Positions 46,504 through 56,849 of a stretch of DNA of 64,000 bases are shown in pieces; position 1 is the stretch's first letter, and each line of letters starts with the position of its first letter. A program made the position numbers and the translations under genes. Under the pieces are notes generated by a model. It was not told the DNA's origin and ran no database searches. It saw nothing but the letters and a program-made list of their open reading frames with translations. The DNA is from Leptobrachium leishanense. Its lineage: Eukaryota; Chordata; Amphibia; Anura; Megophryidae. The DNA is taken from contig CM019064.1 of assembly GCA_009667805.1 (NCBI GenBank), forward strand, positions 273,091,662 to 273,155,661. Reading direction: 5' to 3'.

Positions 46504-46885
46504 TACATACACGTTACACACACGGAACAGAAGGAGGGAGGACCCTGCTCGAGAGCGCACAATCTAAGAGGAGAGGGGTGACCCATTAGGTGAGGGTGAA
46601 TAGGGTAAGTGAAGTAGTGGTTTGCAAGAGGAGCAAGAAGTGTGCAGTGGGGGATCATGGAGTGAGCTGATAATGCATCTCTTTAGAGTAGCCTTTCAGA
46701 GACTTCTTGAAGGAGGGGGAGAGTCTAATGTTGCGGGGGAGAGAGTTCCATAGAACTGGGGCAGCTCAGGAGAAGTCCTGAAGGTGAGAGTTGGGGGTGC
46801 AGGTATGAGGAACTGATAGCATCAGATCATTGGCAGAGCAAAGTGGTCGGAATGGGATATACCTGCTAATAATAAGGGAATAAAA

Positions 46886-47747
46886 TTAATGAAGAAGTCC
46901 ACTGAGCGTGCCCACAGAAGGGAATGCTGGGAAATGTAGTGAGGGGGCTGTACCATTTATGGTTTTTTTTTAATGACCTGGAAACTCTATATATTCTGAG
47001 TCCAGCAAGGGCTCAGGGCTTTTCAAACAGGGTTCACGCTAAGTGATGATCTGCTCATGCACCAATCTCCAGCCCCCAGGAGTCACAGAGGTCCGGTTAG
47101 CTTATGACGTGTGAGTAAGGTTCTGTGTTTTAATCTGTTTATTTTCTTGCTGTTTGTGTGTGTAATTATTGAATATTATATCTATATTTTTTCTGTAACC
47201 CTAAATGCACTGTGATATACATAATTTGTTATATCATAAATAAAATCTACAATTTATTAAGCTCGGCTTCTGACTGATATTCGATCCACTCTAACTGAAG
47301 GACTGGATTATCATAGAGATTTGCCTTTGTGTAAATTCGGGTCTATCTACCAAACGGTGAGCTGTAGTGGGGGGCAGGCGCTGTACTGTTCTCCTATTGT
47401 GGGGTGCGTAATCAGCGTCTCAGACCAGCTTTGATTCCAGTAGGCATCCTGGGAAAGCCCTGGTCTGTGGTGGCAGTATGACGAATAGTATAAGGAAAGT
47501 GGGTACAGGGATTGTGAGAAACTTAGTCGGTACTCCGGGTCGAGAGTAAGCGGATACTGCGTTGCAATCCTGTGACCATTTCATCACGTTTTACATGCCT
47601 GTTGCGAGCGAAGGCGTTGCTGGGACAGTTAGGCAAGCGTGCGCGGAGGATTGTTGGCCACGTAGTCATTATTTGGGTCTAGGATAGACAGATAGTGATT
47701 TGCTTAACCCTGCGTCCTTTGTCGCGGCGTGCGTTTTTCCGTGACAG
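46886..47747 (+). mobile_element. LTR-like or promoter-containing insert
   Basis: Between two LINE copies. On the plus strand ggaatgctgggaaatgtagt at 46921 is the reverse of a ZNF143-type ACTACATTTCCCAGCATTCC site, a TATATATT box follows at 46989 and AATAAA at 47240. Such a layout suits U3-R of an LTR followed by leader sequence (47300-47747). I see no coding region, no second LTR and no target duplication, so the assignment is tentative. Confidence 0.35.
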
Positions 47748-48466
47748 GGAGGACCCTGCTCGAGAGCTCACAATCTAAGAGGAGAGTGGTCACCCAGTAG
47801 GTGAGGGTGAATAGGGTAAGTGAAGTAGCGGGTTGCATGAGGGCTGAATGGGAAGAGGAGCAAGAAGTGTGCAGTGGGGGATCATGGAGTGAGCTGATAG
47901 GCTGCTCTAAAGAAATGCATTTTCAGAGACTTCTTGAAGGAGGGGGAGAGTCTAATGTTGCGGGGGAGGGAGTTCCATAGAACTGGGGCAGCTCAAGAGA
48001 CGTCCTGAAGGTGAGAGTTGGGGGTACAGGTACGAGGAACTGATAACATCAGATCATTGGCAGAGCGAAGTGGTCGGAATGGGATATACCTTCTAATAAT
48101 AAGGGAGATATAGGCAGGGGCGCGGTTATGGAGGGCTTTGTATGTGAGCACCAGTATTTTGAAATGGATTTTAAAGGAAGCAGGGAGCCAGTGTAGAGAT
48201 TGACAGAGGGGTGAGTTGTGAGAGGTGCAGGAGGTGAGTTGTAGGAGTCTGGCACAGGCGTTCATTACAGACTGCAGAGGGAGAATCTGGGATCTCTTAA
48301 GGCGAGAGAGAAGGAGGTTGCAGTATTCAAGGCGGGAGATAAGAAGAGCTTTTAGTAGAGTCTGGATTAAGAAAGGGACAGATTCGTCCAATGTTTTTTT
48401 AGGTGAAAGTAGGAAGATTTGGTTAGAGACCGAATGTGAGGAGTAAAGGATAGATTGGAGTCCAGG
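47748..48466 (-). mobile_element. L2-type LINE 3' part
   Basis: Begins gggaggaccctgctcgagag on plus, which repeats 46530-46885, and extends further 5' with the protein fragment below. Truncated at about 48466, where family B-like sequence (attacaaagtgctggcgcaa) starts. Confidence 0.8.
47993..48466 (-). pseudogene. L2-type LINE RT C-terminal fragment
   Basis: The protein has the order KTLDESVP, ALLISRLEYCNLLLSRL, LQSVMNACARLL, SLHWLPASFKIHFKILVLTYKALH and PRTCTPNSH, the conserved C-terminal block of L2/CR1-clade ORF2. The catalytic motif lies upstream and is lost. The ORF seems to start at 48517, but its first ~17 residues come from neighbouring sequence. Confidence 0.88.
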
Positions 48467-48467
48467 A

Positions 48468-48654
48468 GGTATTACAAAGTGCTGGCGCAAGTTACCTTCC
48501 GGACACAAATTGATCAATTTTTACAACCCCGACAGCTGGTGCTAATTTCAAACTTGGATAACCTGGCCAAGCACAAGATCCTGGGTCTATTAAAAGGAAT
48601 GCAACACAGCTCATGTCACAAGGGCCCCATTCAATAGTTGGGTAGGATACCCTA
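48468..48654. other. Family B-like fragment
   Basis: Contains ttacaaagtgctggcgcaag and agctggtgctaatttca, which recall 22910 and 23403. The rest is not recognised. Confidence 0.4.
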
Positions 48655-48710
48655 CCTACCAACATCGCACTGACCGATGGGACTAATCAACCCTGATGCA
48701 TCTGAGGATG
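48655..48710 (+). pseudogene. Harbinger transposase tail, left of LTR insertion
   Basis: Reads ...cgcactgaccgatgggact...tctgaggatg and continues after the LTR element at 51045 as ttagcacagaggtcc to tacagcagtatttt. The joined host strand resembles 51700-51830, the C-terminal end of the Harbinger transposase. It is a second, short fragment of that gene. Confidence 0.65.
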
Positions 48711-49126
48711 TGTCAGGATCGTGGGGGTGGCACCTGGATGGCAGGGGTATGAGCCCAGGATGCAGTGTCCTGCACTGAATAGCAGGTGGGAAGGGGTATG
48801 GAGGATGATATGGAAATAAACTGACCGGATGATTCTCAGAAGGATGATGGTGGAGTTGCAGGAAACATAAATAATAAACAGGAACAGATTGGTACAGCAG
48901 AGCAACGAGTTAGTAGCACCTCACTCTCTCAGCACAAGAGCTGTAATGAACCAGCAATGTTAATTGTGGGGCAGAGCCCTTTATTGTGTGAGTCACGTGT
49001 GTTGTTTGTGATTTAACTGTTGCATTGCTGGATGCTGATACTGAATGCTGGTTACAGGGCAGGAACAGTACATGGAAGTGTACCACCGGGGGGGTTCCAG
49101 AATGGCTACAGCCAGGGATCCTGACA
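48711..49126 (-). repeat. 3' LTR of gag-only element
   Basis: Ends tg...ca. Has CAATAAAGGG on the minus strand near 48984, a likely TATA-like or polyadenylation signal shared with the other LTR. Confidence 0.93.
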
Positions 49127-49140
49127 GTACCCTCCCCCTT
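49127..49140 (-). promoter_or_regulatory. Polypurine tract
   Basis: Minus strand AAGGGGGAGGGTAC directly before the 3' LTR. It primes plus-strand DNA synthesis in LTR elements and fixes the orientation. Confidence 0.85.
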
Positions 49141-49183
49141 ATGGTCACACACTGGGTGACCCAGAACTGGCTGTAGCTGGACG

Positions 49184-49768
49184 TCAGCGGGCAGGAGAAT
49201 ACGTCCAATTGCCTGTTACAGGGTCCTGTGTGGGTATAACGAAGATCCCCTGGACAGTATAAGAATCCAGGTCTTCAGGTGGAGAATCAGGAGGTGTACG
49301 AGTGCCACAGTCTCGTAGACTCCTGAAGACAGAGGGGCACCGGTAGGAGGCAGGGTTACCAGGGAACTTCGTGCCCACATAGGCAGATGGCATAGGGACA
49401 GGTGTATCCTGGGTCCCTCCAGCATTGGGTATGGTAACACAGGTCAGGAGATGGTTCTTCCTCTGTTTTCTCCGCGCCTTAGATCTGGACTTCTTACAGG
49501 TGTCACCCTCCAGGGTGTTGGGGACAACAGAATTGTTCATCATGCTGATACCCACATTTTCAGATGGCACCAAGGTAGGTATGTAGTCCTCACAGCTATT
49601 CCATTCATGAGCGGACTCCTCACTGGGTGTATAGAGGTTATGCCAAGCTCTCATTTGGGGTGAGGTGGTGGCAGCCTCCACCCCTTCCTCCCCTGGTAAG
49701 TAAGCTGTCCCGGGTGGTACCCCTTGGTACTTGCTCAGAATCTGAATGATCCATGGATAGACGGCCAA
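49184..49768 (-). CDS. 194-aa second ORF of LTR element, unknown
   Basis: Overlaps the end of the gag-like ORF in another frame and runs to 49184, 43 bases before the polypurine tract. I see no protease, RT or envelope motif and no membrane segment. A basic stretch KKSRSKARRKQRKN lies at about residues 92-105, possibly nuclear or RNA-binding. The position fits either the remains of pol after a deletion or an independent 3' ORF. An open frame this long in a recent element suggests it could be translated, maybe by frameshift, but this is a guess. Confidence 0.45.
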   Translation of the reverse strand: MAVYPWIIQILSKYQGVPPGTAYLPGEEGVEAATTSPQMRAWHNLYTPSEESAHEWNSCEDYIPTLVPSENVGISMMNNSVVPNTLEGDTCKKSRSKARRKQRKNHLLTCVTIPNAGGTQDTPVPMPSAYVGTKFPGNPASYRCPSVFRSLRDCGTRTPPDSPPEDLDSYTVQGIFVIPTQDPVTGNWTYSPAR

Positions 49769-50612
49769 ATGGCACTAATTCACATAGAGGGTCATAACCA
49801 ATATCTTCAATCTCATAGATGGCCAGATCTTGTTGGCTGGGAGTGGTGGGAGTTGTGGATTCACCTGGAACCTGTGTAAGCATAATGTCCATTGCTTCTG
49901 GTTCCACAGATGTACTTTCAAAGTCCATGGGAATAACTGGATCTGATTCTACTGGCATATTGGTCTCTTCATCCATATGAATTTCAGACCCCTCCTGATC
50001 ATAGATGGACTCCAGAGATATCAGGTGGTTTTTGGGTGCGGCGGGCACAGATCTTCTGGGGACAGGTCTGGGTGAAGGAGGTTTTGGGGGAGGATGTGGT
50101 TTTGGGGACCTCTTTGGCACAGGAGGTTTTCTGGGTGTAGGCTCTCGTGCAGTAACTCCCCTGGGGGCCGGTTTGGGCAAGTGTACCGGCTTAGGTGCCG
50201 CAGGTCTCTCTGAAGCAGGTTTAGGCATAGAAGCAGGTCTGGAAGCCTGCGTTTGCTTCAGAGTTCTAAGCACTGGAGCGTGCTTGGGAGTTGCAGCAGA
50301 CTGAGGCCCAGGTGCTTTTTTTTTAACTGTAGGTCTGGAAGATTTTAATGGACAATTGGATATCCAGTGAGATTCTGCCCCGCAGAACAGGCACAAATTG
50401 TTAGTCTGTCTCCGGGTACGTTCTTCACGGGACAGGGGGTCTCTGTGCTTGTTAGCTGCAGAAATGCACTCCTTAGTCGAGGAGCCCCAAATATCTTGCA
50501 GCAATTTCACCAGGGAATCAGCCAGGTTTTTAAACAGTTCCTGGAAGGTCCTTTTCAGTAACTCCACCATAAAGTGCAGCACTGCGGGCTCATTTGTATT
50601 GGGCTGGTTCAT
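49638..50612 (-). CDS. Short gag-like protein with zinc knuckle, 324 aa
   Basis: The start is set at MNQPNTNE (50612), three bases inside the element; an upstream Met at 50690 lies in the LTR. Residues 74-87 form a CX2CX4HX4C zinc knuckle (C74, C77, H82, C87), the nucleocapsid mark of Gag. Only about 70 residues precede it, too few for a normal capsid domain, so the capsid is mostly deleted. After it comes a Pro/Lys/Arg-rich region (about 90-200) and an acidic C-terminus. It may bind element RNA. Family as Ty3/gypsy is inferred from LTR, polypurine tract and target size. Confidence 0.8.
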   Translation of the reverse strand: MNQPNTNEPAVLHFMVELLKRTFQELFKNLADSLVKLLQDIWGSSTKECISAANKHRDPLSREERTRRQTNNLCLFCGAESHWISNCPLKSSRPTVKKKAPGPQSAATPKHAPVLRTLKQTQASRPASMPKPASERPAAPKPVHLPKPAPRGVTAREPTPRKPPVPKRSPKPHPPPKPPSPRPVPRRSVPAAPKNHLISLESIYDQEGSEIHMDEETNMPVESDPVIPMDFESTSVEPEAMDIMLTQVPGESTTPTTPSQQDLAIYEIEDIGYDPLCELVPFGRLSMDHSDSEQVPRGTTRDSLLTRGGRGGGCHHLTPNESLA

Positions 50613-50614
50613 TC

Positions 50615-51039
50615 TGTCAGGATCGTGGGGATGGCACCTGGGTGGCACCTGGATGGCAGGGGTATGAGCCCAGGATGCAGTGTCCTGCACTGAATAGCAG
50701 GTGGGAAAGGGTATGGAGGATGATATGGAAATAAACTGACCGGATGATTCTCAGAAGGATTATGGTGGAGTTGCAGGAAACATAAATAATAAACAGGAAC
50801 AGATTGGTGCAGCGAGTTAGTAGCACCTCACTCTCTCAGCACAAGAGCTGTAATGAACCAGCAATGTTAATTGTGGGGCAGAGCCCTTTATTTTGTGAGT
50901 CACATGTGTTGTTTGTGATTTAACTGTTGCATTGCTGGATGCTGATACTGAATGCTGGTTACAGGGCAGGAACAGTACATGGAAGTGTACCACCGGGGGG
51001 GGGGGGGGTCCAGAATGGCTACAGCCAGGGATCCTGACA
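50615..51039 (-). repeat. 5' LTR of gag-only element
   Basis: Carries a 12-bp internal duplication (ggtggcacctgg) and a longer G run than the other LTR; it lacks 8 bases around 50811. No standard tRNA-complementary primer site follows: the interior starts GAATGAACCAGCCC. Confidence 0.92.
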
Positions 51040-51044
51040 GGATG

Positions 51045-51098
51045 TTAGCACAGAGGTCCAGGACAGGATCCTACAGCAGTATTTTTCAATGTGAAATT
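51045..51098 (+). pseudogene. Harbinger transposase tail, right of LTR insertion
   Basis: ttagcacagaggtccaggac to tacagcagtattttt continues the fragment at 48655-48710. After about 51082 it changes abruptly to the middle of a Harbinger transposase gene. Confidence 0.6.
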
Positions 51099-51835
51099 GG
51101 GATTTTATGACAATGGAGGGTTTCCTAATGTTCTGGGGGTAATCGATTGCACTCCCATAGAGATCTGTGAATCCTGGAAGGATCCTGCAGTTTATATCAA
51201 TTGCAAGCACTTCCATTCCATAAGCATGCAAATGGTTTGTGATGCCAATATGTGCATCCTGAATCTGTTTGCAGCGTTTCTGGGGCATGACCATGATTCA
51301 TAAATGCTAGCTAATTCCTCTATGATGCATGATTTCTAGGACAGGAGATTTCCTGATAGCTGGTTGCTAGGTGGTTATACGTCTTTTTTTCACAATTATC
51401 TCCTAACTGGAAAATATTGAGAAATGTCAAAAAATATAATATGTGTAATGAACCCTGTATTAGGTGATTCAGGATACCCACTGAGGCCATGTCTCATGAC
51501 ACCTTTCTGCAAGATAGCTGGACCTGCGCAGGAGGCCTACAATATTGACACCAATAGGCCATGGGGCGTCATTGAGAGGCCATTTGGCATACTCAAGATG
51601 CGTTTCAAGTGTCTGGACAAGTGCGGCGGAGCGCTGCAGTATCAACCAGAAAAAGCAGTCCTCATTATACTAGCATGTGCCTTGTTACACAATATTGCAC
51701 TGACCAATGGACTTTGTTGGAGGGGGAAGGGGATACTACTGTTGTCGATGATGATGTCCCAATAATCCACCTTGCTGAATCTGAGGATGTTGGCACAGTG
51801 GTCCGAGACAGGATCGTACAGCAGTATTTTCCAGG
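51099..51835 (+). pseudogene. PIF/Harbinger transposase, broken, with probable intron
   Basis: The DDE domain is readable: GFPNVLGVIDCTPIEI (first Asp), FHSISMQMVCD, then HDS. After two stops and RFPDSWLL comes a 93-base GT-AG segment (51371-51463), and removing it restores WLL-GDSGYPLRP (second Asp) in frame. RPFGILKMRFKCLD with IER supplies the third acid. A frameshift near 51715 leads to a C-terminus ending QQYFPGK. Such transposases cut at TWA-like 3-bp sites. The N-terminal third is absent. Its relation to families A, E or B, all with 3-bp duplications, is not shown. Confidence 0.85.
51371..51463 (+). other. Probable GT-AG intron in Harbinger relic
   Basis: Starts gtggttatac and ends ctgtattag. 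A possible branch site tcctaac is at 51401-51409. The flanking codons join as Gly in LLGDSGYP, a conserved family motif. Confidence 0.65.
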
Positions 51836-51849
51836 TAAGATGCACGTGC

Positions 51850-52370
51850 AGATATCTCTCTTGCTATAGTGTGCTTATGTGCATATTACATATCGGGTTG
51901 CCAGATCCGCCATGCGTTCCTTGACACATATCATTCATGCTGAAGGGCACTGCATGAAAAAATGCCACCCAGCAGCATGTAGAATCCATATGCTGCTGGT
52001 AATAAATCAATAACAAATTACAGGTGACATGTGCTGATTTCCTTACTGCATCCCATGGATTATACATCTTGCAGGGCAGCACCTTTACATGTGCCTCACT
52101 CTATGTGAAATAGGTATGTTGTCCAGGACAACATGGCTCATCAGTCACAACTAACTACTGTACATGAAATATTTATTAGGACAACAGGAAAATACATATC
52201 TTTGAGGGCAAAATTACCTTTATGCTGCACATGGAAGCAGCCTTCAGGAAGGATACTGGTACAGCTCAATTGTGGTACCAAAACTGCATTTGGACATTAA
52301 ACCAGTTTGCTTGACCACATTACTGTACATTGCACTTTTGAGGATGGCAAAACCCATGACATAGCATCAC
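51850..52370. other. Spacer, possible Harbinger UTR
   Basis: No repeat or coding region seen. It may be non-coding flank of the Harbinger element. Confidence 0.35.
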
Positions 52371-53313
52371 CATCCATTTGGAAATGCAGAAGGTATTAAT
52401 GGAAAAGTATGTCTTTTTGCTGATGACACAAAGATTTGCAACAGGGATGACGTTCCTGGAGGGATCAGCCAAATGACAAATGATTTAGGTAAACTAAAAA
52501 AATGGTCGGAGCTGTGGCAATTGAGTTTTAATGTGGATAAGTGCAAGATAATGCACCTGGGACGTAAAACCCCAAGGGCTGATTATAGAATATTTGATAC
52601 AGTCCTAACCTCAACATCTGAGGAAAGGGATTTAGGGGTCATTATTTCAGAGGATCTAAGGGTAAGTAGTCAATGTAATAGAGCAGCAGGAAATGCTAGC
52701 AGAATGCTTGGTTGTGTAGGGAGAGGTATTAGCAGTAGGAAAAGGGAAGTGCTCATGCCACTGTACAGAGCACTGGTGAGACCTCACTTGGAGTACTGTG
52801 TGCAGTACTGGAGACCGTATCTCCAGAAGGATATAGACATCTTAGAGAGAGTTCAGAGAAGGGCTACTAAAATGGTGTACGGCTTGAAGGAGAAAAGTTA
52901 CCAGGAAAGGCTTAATGATCTTAACATGTACAGCTTGGAAAAAAGACGAGACAGAGGAGATATGATAGAAACATTTAAATACGTAAAGGGAATCCACAAG
53001 GTAGAGGAAGGGAGTATATTTAAAAGGAAACAAAGTAGCAAAACAAGAGGACATAGTCTTAGATTAGAGGGGCAAAGGTTTAAAAGTAACATCAGAAAGC
53101 ATTATTTTACTGAGAGGGTGGTGGATACATGAAACAGTCTTCCAGTTGAAGTGGTAGAGGCTAAAACAGTAATTGAATTTAAGCAGGCAAGGGATAGGCA
53201 TAAGGCTATCCTAAACAAAAGATAAATCCAGGTAAAGTATCCATGTAATTGGGCAGACTAGATGGGCCGAAAGGTTCTTATCTGCTGACATTTTTCTATG
53301 TTTCTATGTTTCT
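52371..53313 (+). mobile_element. CR1-type LINE, 5'-truncated
   Basis: Carries the end of ORF2 and a 3' UTR with gactagatgggccgaaaggt and a terminal ctatgtttctatgtttct repeat. A short octamer-like repeat at the 3' end, without polyA, is the CR1 mark. Confidence 0.92.
52374..53132 (+). pseudogene. CR1 reverse transcriptase C-terminal part
   Basis: The frame is open from the truncation through FADDTK (52416-52433), the catalytic palm motif, to a stop at 53132. It has WQLSFNVDKCKIMHLG, ERDLGVIIS, LVRPHLEYCVQYW, LERVQRRATKMV and SLEKRRDRGDMIETFK, the usual CR1 series. About 250 residues remain; endonuclease and fingers are missing. The frame after the truncation has no stop, so the copy is not very old. 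Confidence 0.93.
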
Positions 53314-54909
53314 AATGCATATATTGATGAAATGTGTGTCTCCGCTATCTGTTTAGTATTCCCCTACTGAGATATTTATATGTATGACAGATACAATAAT
53401 GCTTTCAACATGTGTCACGTATAACGGTCATTAGACTCCTTTCAGTACAATCAATAATGAGACATGTCCCTTAACATGTTCAGTTCAACAGATCATTTAT
53501 CTATTCACACTGACATAAGTTCTCACATTATTACCTAGAAATTGATCAAACCTATATTGTTATTGATTTTCAAGTGCAGTCATGGATATGTTACTAATAT
53601 GTTTATTTCCCACTGTAGATCTTGACACTGACTGATGCTACTTAAAGGGACAGTACACCATTTACTAACCACTATGTAAGTGGAATTCTGCATTATTTAC
53701 TGTACACTATAAATGCTGACCAAATGATCAACGTCACAATGTTTGGCACTGGCAAAATGTAGCTATGATTTGACAAGGGCACAATAAACAGACATGTTAT
53801 TCATACAATGCAATTTTATTGAAGATGTAGCGATCTTTTATTACTTTGACTTTTTTATACTAATTACGATAAGTAAACGTATTAGGTAGAAAAAGTATTA
53901 TGTTACACATGTCAGTGTGACATACACGGATATTTACATGCATGGAGGAATGATGACAAGAACTGGAGGTACGTAGCAGAATCACAGAATTTAGTAAATT
54001 GTGCTAATTTTACTTGTGACAGTCTGTATGGATAAAAGGCATGACATCCATATCACTAAATGCACTTTTATTTTGTAGACAGGGACACGGAATAGGATCA
54101 CTCTCTACACTTAAAGGACTATTGACACCCATTTAATTTGTTTTGGGTACATCTTTGTACATGTGAAGAAACTAATATGAGATTTTTAAAACTTAAAAAC
54201 AATTCTTTGAAATTAAAAATATTTGACCTCAACACACACCTGTCTTTGTAATTGCTGAAATACAGTCAGGGATAATAATATGCATTTCGTTGACTGGAGA
54301 TACAATAGATCTTTGTTCGGACCTATTGACAGGTAACATTAGGTACAGATTTTGGGGATGATGTGCATGATAGTTGATTGAATCTAATAGTCATACTGTC
54401 ATGGAGGTAGGAAGCTAGGATCCACAGGGAAATATAATGGCATTAACATAGGAAAGCATTAAGACCTGTCATGCGGATCACCACACATGTTAATTGTACC
54501 TCAAGATATGCCACACATGTAATGTAAGATACACATGGACTATCTAGCACGTATGATGCAAGACTCATGTCATAAAGGGACAGATAATATATATGATTTG
54601 GAATTTAAATTCAGTAGCATTGGATGTGTAATGATAATACTAGCCAATTGACTCATTGGTCTTGCAACATGTTGGATAGCTGTCATACATAATTATTAGC
54701 CATGATGAATAGGGACAAAAAAGTACCAGTTCAAAAATTATTTAAGGCAAACCTGAAGAGGACTATCCTAAAAAATGGAATAAGAAAAAATATGAGGCAT
54801 TGGAACAGGTGGAAAAAAATCTTTTCTACATAGATGTATATGTATTCAGTAACGCATTGAATGATTAGAACATAATGAACCAGGACAAAACCTATATGAG
54901 TAAACATTA
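53314..54909. other. AT-rich spacer
   Basis: Very AT-rich. Contains taaagggacagtacacca at 53644 and ttaaaggactattgacaccc at 54111, short motifs I could not assign. No ORFs of note. Confidence 0.45.
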
Positions 54910-55276
54910 TTAAATAACTGAGACTATTAAAAAATTTGTAATCCATAAAAAAAAATACCTACTCCTATGCCTTTTGGGTTCAGGAAGGGTACACGTTTTG
55001 GAGGAGATTGCAGAGGCAGTTGATGAGGCAGGCGCAGCAACAGATGGTGGGACAGAGGATGAACCTGCAGAGGTACTTGGCTGCTCAGAGTCGACTGGAG
55101 TGGCAAGGCGTAATGCAAACCTTCCATGCGTCTGGTCGGGGGCTGCGTCCATGTGGGACCATGTAAGCTGCCAATAATCGTTTGGCAAATGGACAGCTTA
55201 CAAACCCTGAACTTGTTCTTAGTCTCCCTCCACGACCACTCTGCGGGTCTCCACAATCTTGGGAGAATGAACTCAT
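54910..55276 (-). other. Overlapping minus-strand ORFs, unassigned
   Basis: Three frames are open here (63, 92 and 109 aa), giving Ser/Pro/Ala-rich peptides. The region is a candidate for the remains of a second, Myb-like Harbinger gene because Harbinger sequences lie 3 kb away, but I see no convincing Trp-rich Myb motif. Not called a gene. Confidence 0.25.
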
Positions 55277-56068
55277 GCAGAGTTCACTGCCGGGATGTGC
55301 AAAGCTCCATGGAGTCCTATGGACTCCAGGAGCCGATACTTGCAGCGGAGCCTTGCACCGCTGCTAGTATTCGTCAGCTTTGCACTGTGTTTCAGGGTGA
55401 GGTGCTAAAATAGTGCCCACCTTGAAATGCAATGGTAAAACAGGATGGTAAGGGAGGTATATGCAGGCACAGATATTGCTGCTTAGTCTCCATTTTACTG
55501 TTATCTACAGAATAGGGCCATAATTGGGAATCAGTGACTACCCAATTGGAATCCCTATATTGGGTGGTTATTTGTTTAAAGTCTGGAACCCCTGGATTTC
55601 TTCTAAACCTGACCCTTGAGCATCATTATGGCCCAATAGCACATTGAGGCTTTCTTCTCCCTGAACCTGAAGATGTTCTCCCCACTATTTCCCCCTCCTC
55701 CATCTTTCCACTTCTTTTATCTCTTTCATGTGTTTACCCCAGACAAGGCAGGTTTATTCTTATTTTTATTTGAGGAAGAATACATTATTCAGCTACTCTA
55801 CTCTTGTTTTATTTTTTTATGTATCTTCTTTTATTATTAATTTTTCGTGGAATTGTATTACAAATATTATTAAAACATTTATGACAAAAATAAGGTTTCC
55901 TTCTATGTTCTTAGTTTCACTTCATCAGATGTTATAACGCTGTCCAAGGGATTCTGAATATCTTTACAGTTGTGTTATATTAAGGTCACTATAATACCTG
56001 TATTTTCTTGGATTCAAACAAAAATTCAAGTGCTGGATTGAGTAGCTTTGGAAAACAATAACTCATAA
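55277..56068. other. Spacer with short palindromes
   Basis: Small inverted repeats at 55308-55330 (catggagtcctatggactcc). The rest is AT-rich and unrecognised. Confidence 0.45.
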
Positions 56069-56849
56069 GGGGTTATTCAGAGCTCTGAGATGCCACCAAC
56101 ATTGAATTCAGCATTCATCGCAGGGTCCCCAAAGTGCAGGGAAAATCAGCCACAAAACTGTTTATTAAAAAAAAAAAGCCATCGCAAAACCGCTGAAATG
56201 ATCCGATCTGATAAGCCACCAAAAACACACCAAACGCGTCTGAAAAAAAAACAGATGATCCACAGAACACATTGTCAACCAGCTGCCGGAATAAGCCGAG
56301 AAGCCGACGAACGGAGAAAAAAAAAAAGATTGAACATTTCAAAACTTTAAACGGTGTTTGCATTTGCAAAACTACTGGATGAAAATGTCTGGAATTTACA
56401 TATAAGGTCCTATGAATAATAATAAAAAGGTCTGTTAAAAAAAAATACAATTTAAAAAAAAAAATCGAAATATTTTGACGAAAAATACCTAAAAAAATCA
56501 AGAGACCTTTTGCTGCAAATTAAAAGAATAAATGGTTTAATAGATATTGGATACAAATGGGATTTTATTTAACATTGAAACCGATGGGATTTTCCACTGA
56601 TTAAACCTGCCGAATGAAACCACCATTTCACTGACATTTCACTGCTGTTCGGTGTCCTCTGAATAGATTAACCATTGCTTCTCTATGGGGATTTCACTGC
56701 CGTTGAACAGGCACCGTATTTGCTGGCAATTCGCCAATATTTGGCGAAGTGCCTGGTTTTGAATAGCCGAAAGGCCTCGATATTGCACCGTAAGGGGAAT
56801 TCACCGTTCGGTGCAATTTTGGGGCCAGTTCGGCTCTCTCTGAATAACT
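56069..56849 (-). mobile_element. Family A element, minus orientation
   Basis: Runs from ggggttattcagagctctga to tcggctctctctgaataac. The left end matches the reverse of the right end of 19967-20844 (cagggtcc, tgaatgctgaat). Confidence 0.75.

Larger units (their letters stand above)
44815..46885 (-). mobile_element. L2-type LINE 3' part, split by a Tc1 element
   Basis: 44815-44886 is the LINE 3' end (tttataaagcgcaaacaaat, gcgctgtacaatgggag). 46506-46885 continues the same element on the other side of the Tc1 insertion and is a second copy of 47748-48115. The strand is minus because the encoded protein at 47993 reads that way. It stops at 46885 by truncation. Confidence 0.75.
48706..51044 (-). 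mobile_element. Young gag-only LTR retrotransposon
   Basis: LTRs at 48711-49126 (416 bp) and 50615-51039 (425 bp) start TGTCAGGATC and end GATCCTGACA. A perfect 5-bp target duplication GGATG lies at 48706-48710 and 51040-51044. The polypurine tract AAGGGGGAGGGTAC abuts the 3' LTR (49140-49127), so the coding strand is minus. The LTRs differ by about six substitutions and three indels, so insertion is recent. The 1.49-kb interior has a short gag-like ORF and no protease, RT, RNase H or integrase. It must rely on an autonomous partner, probably of the Ty3/gypsy type. Confidence 0.93.

Noticed and set aside
50005..50304. 99-aa Gly-rich ORF on plus
   Set aside because: It is the antisense shadow of the Pro/Lys-rich part of the gag-like protein.
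54910..55256. Myb-like second gene of Harbinger
   Set aside because: Position is suggestive, but three frames are equally open and no Trp-spaced Myb helices can be seen.
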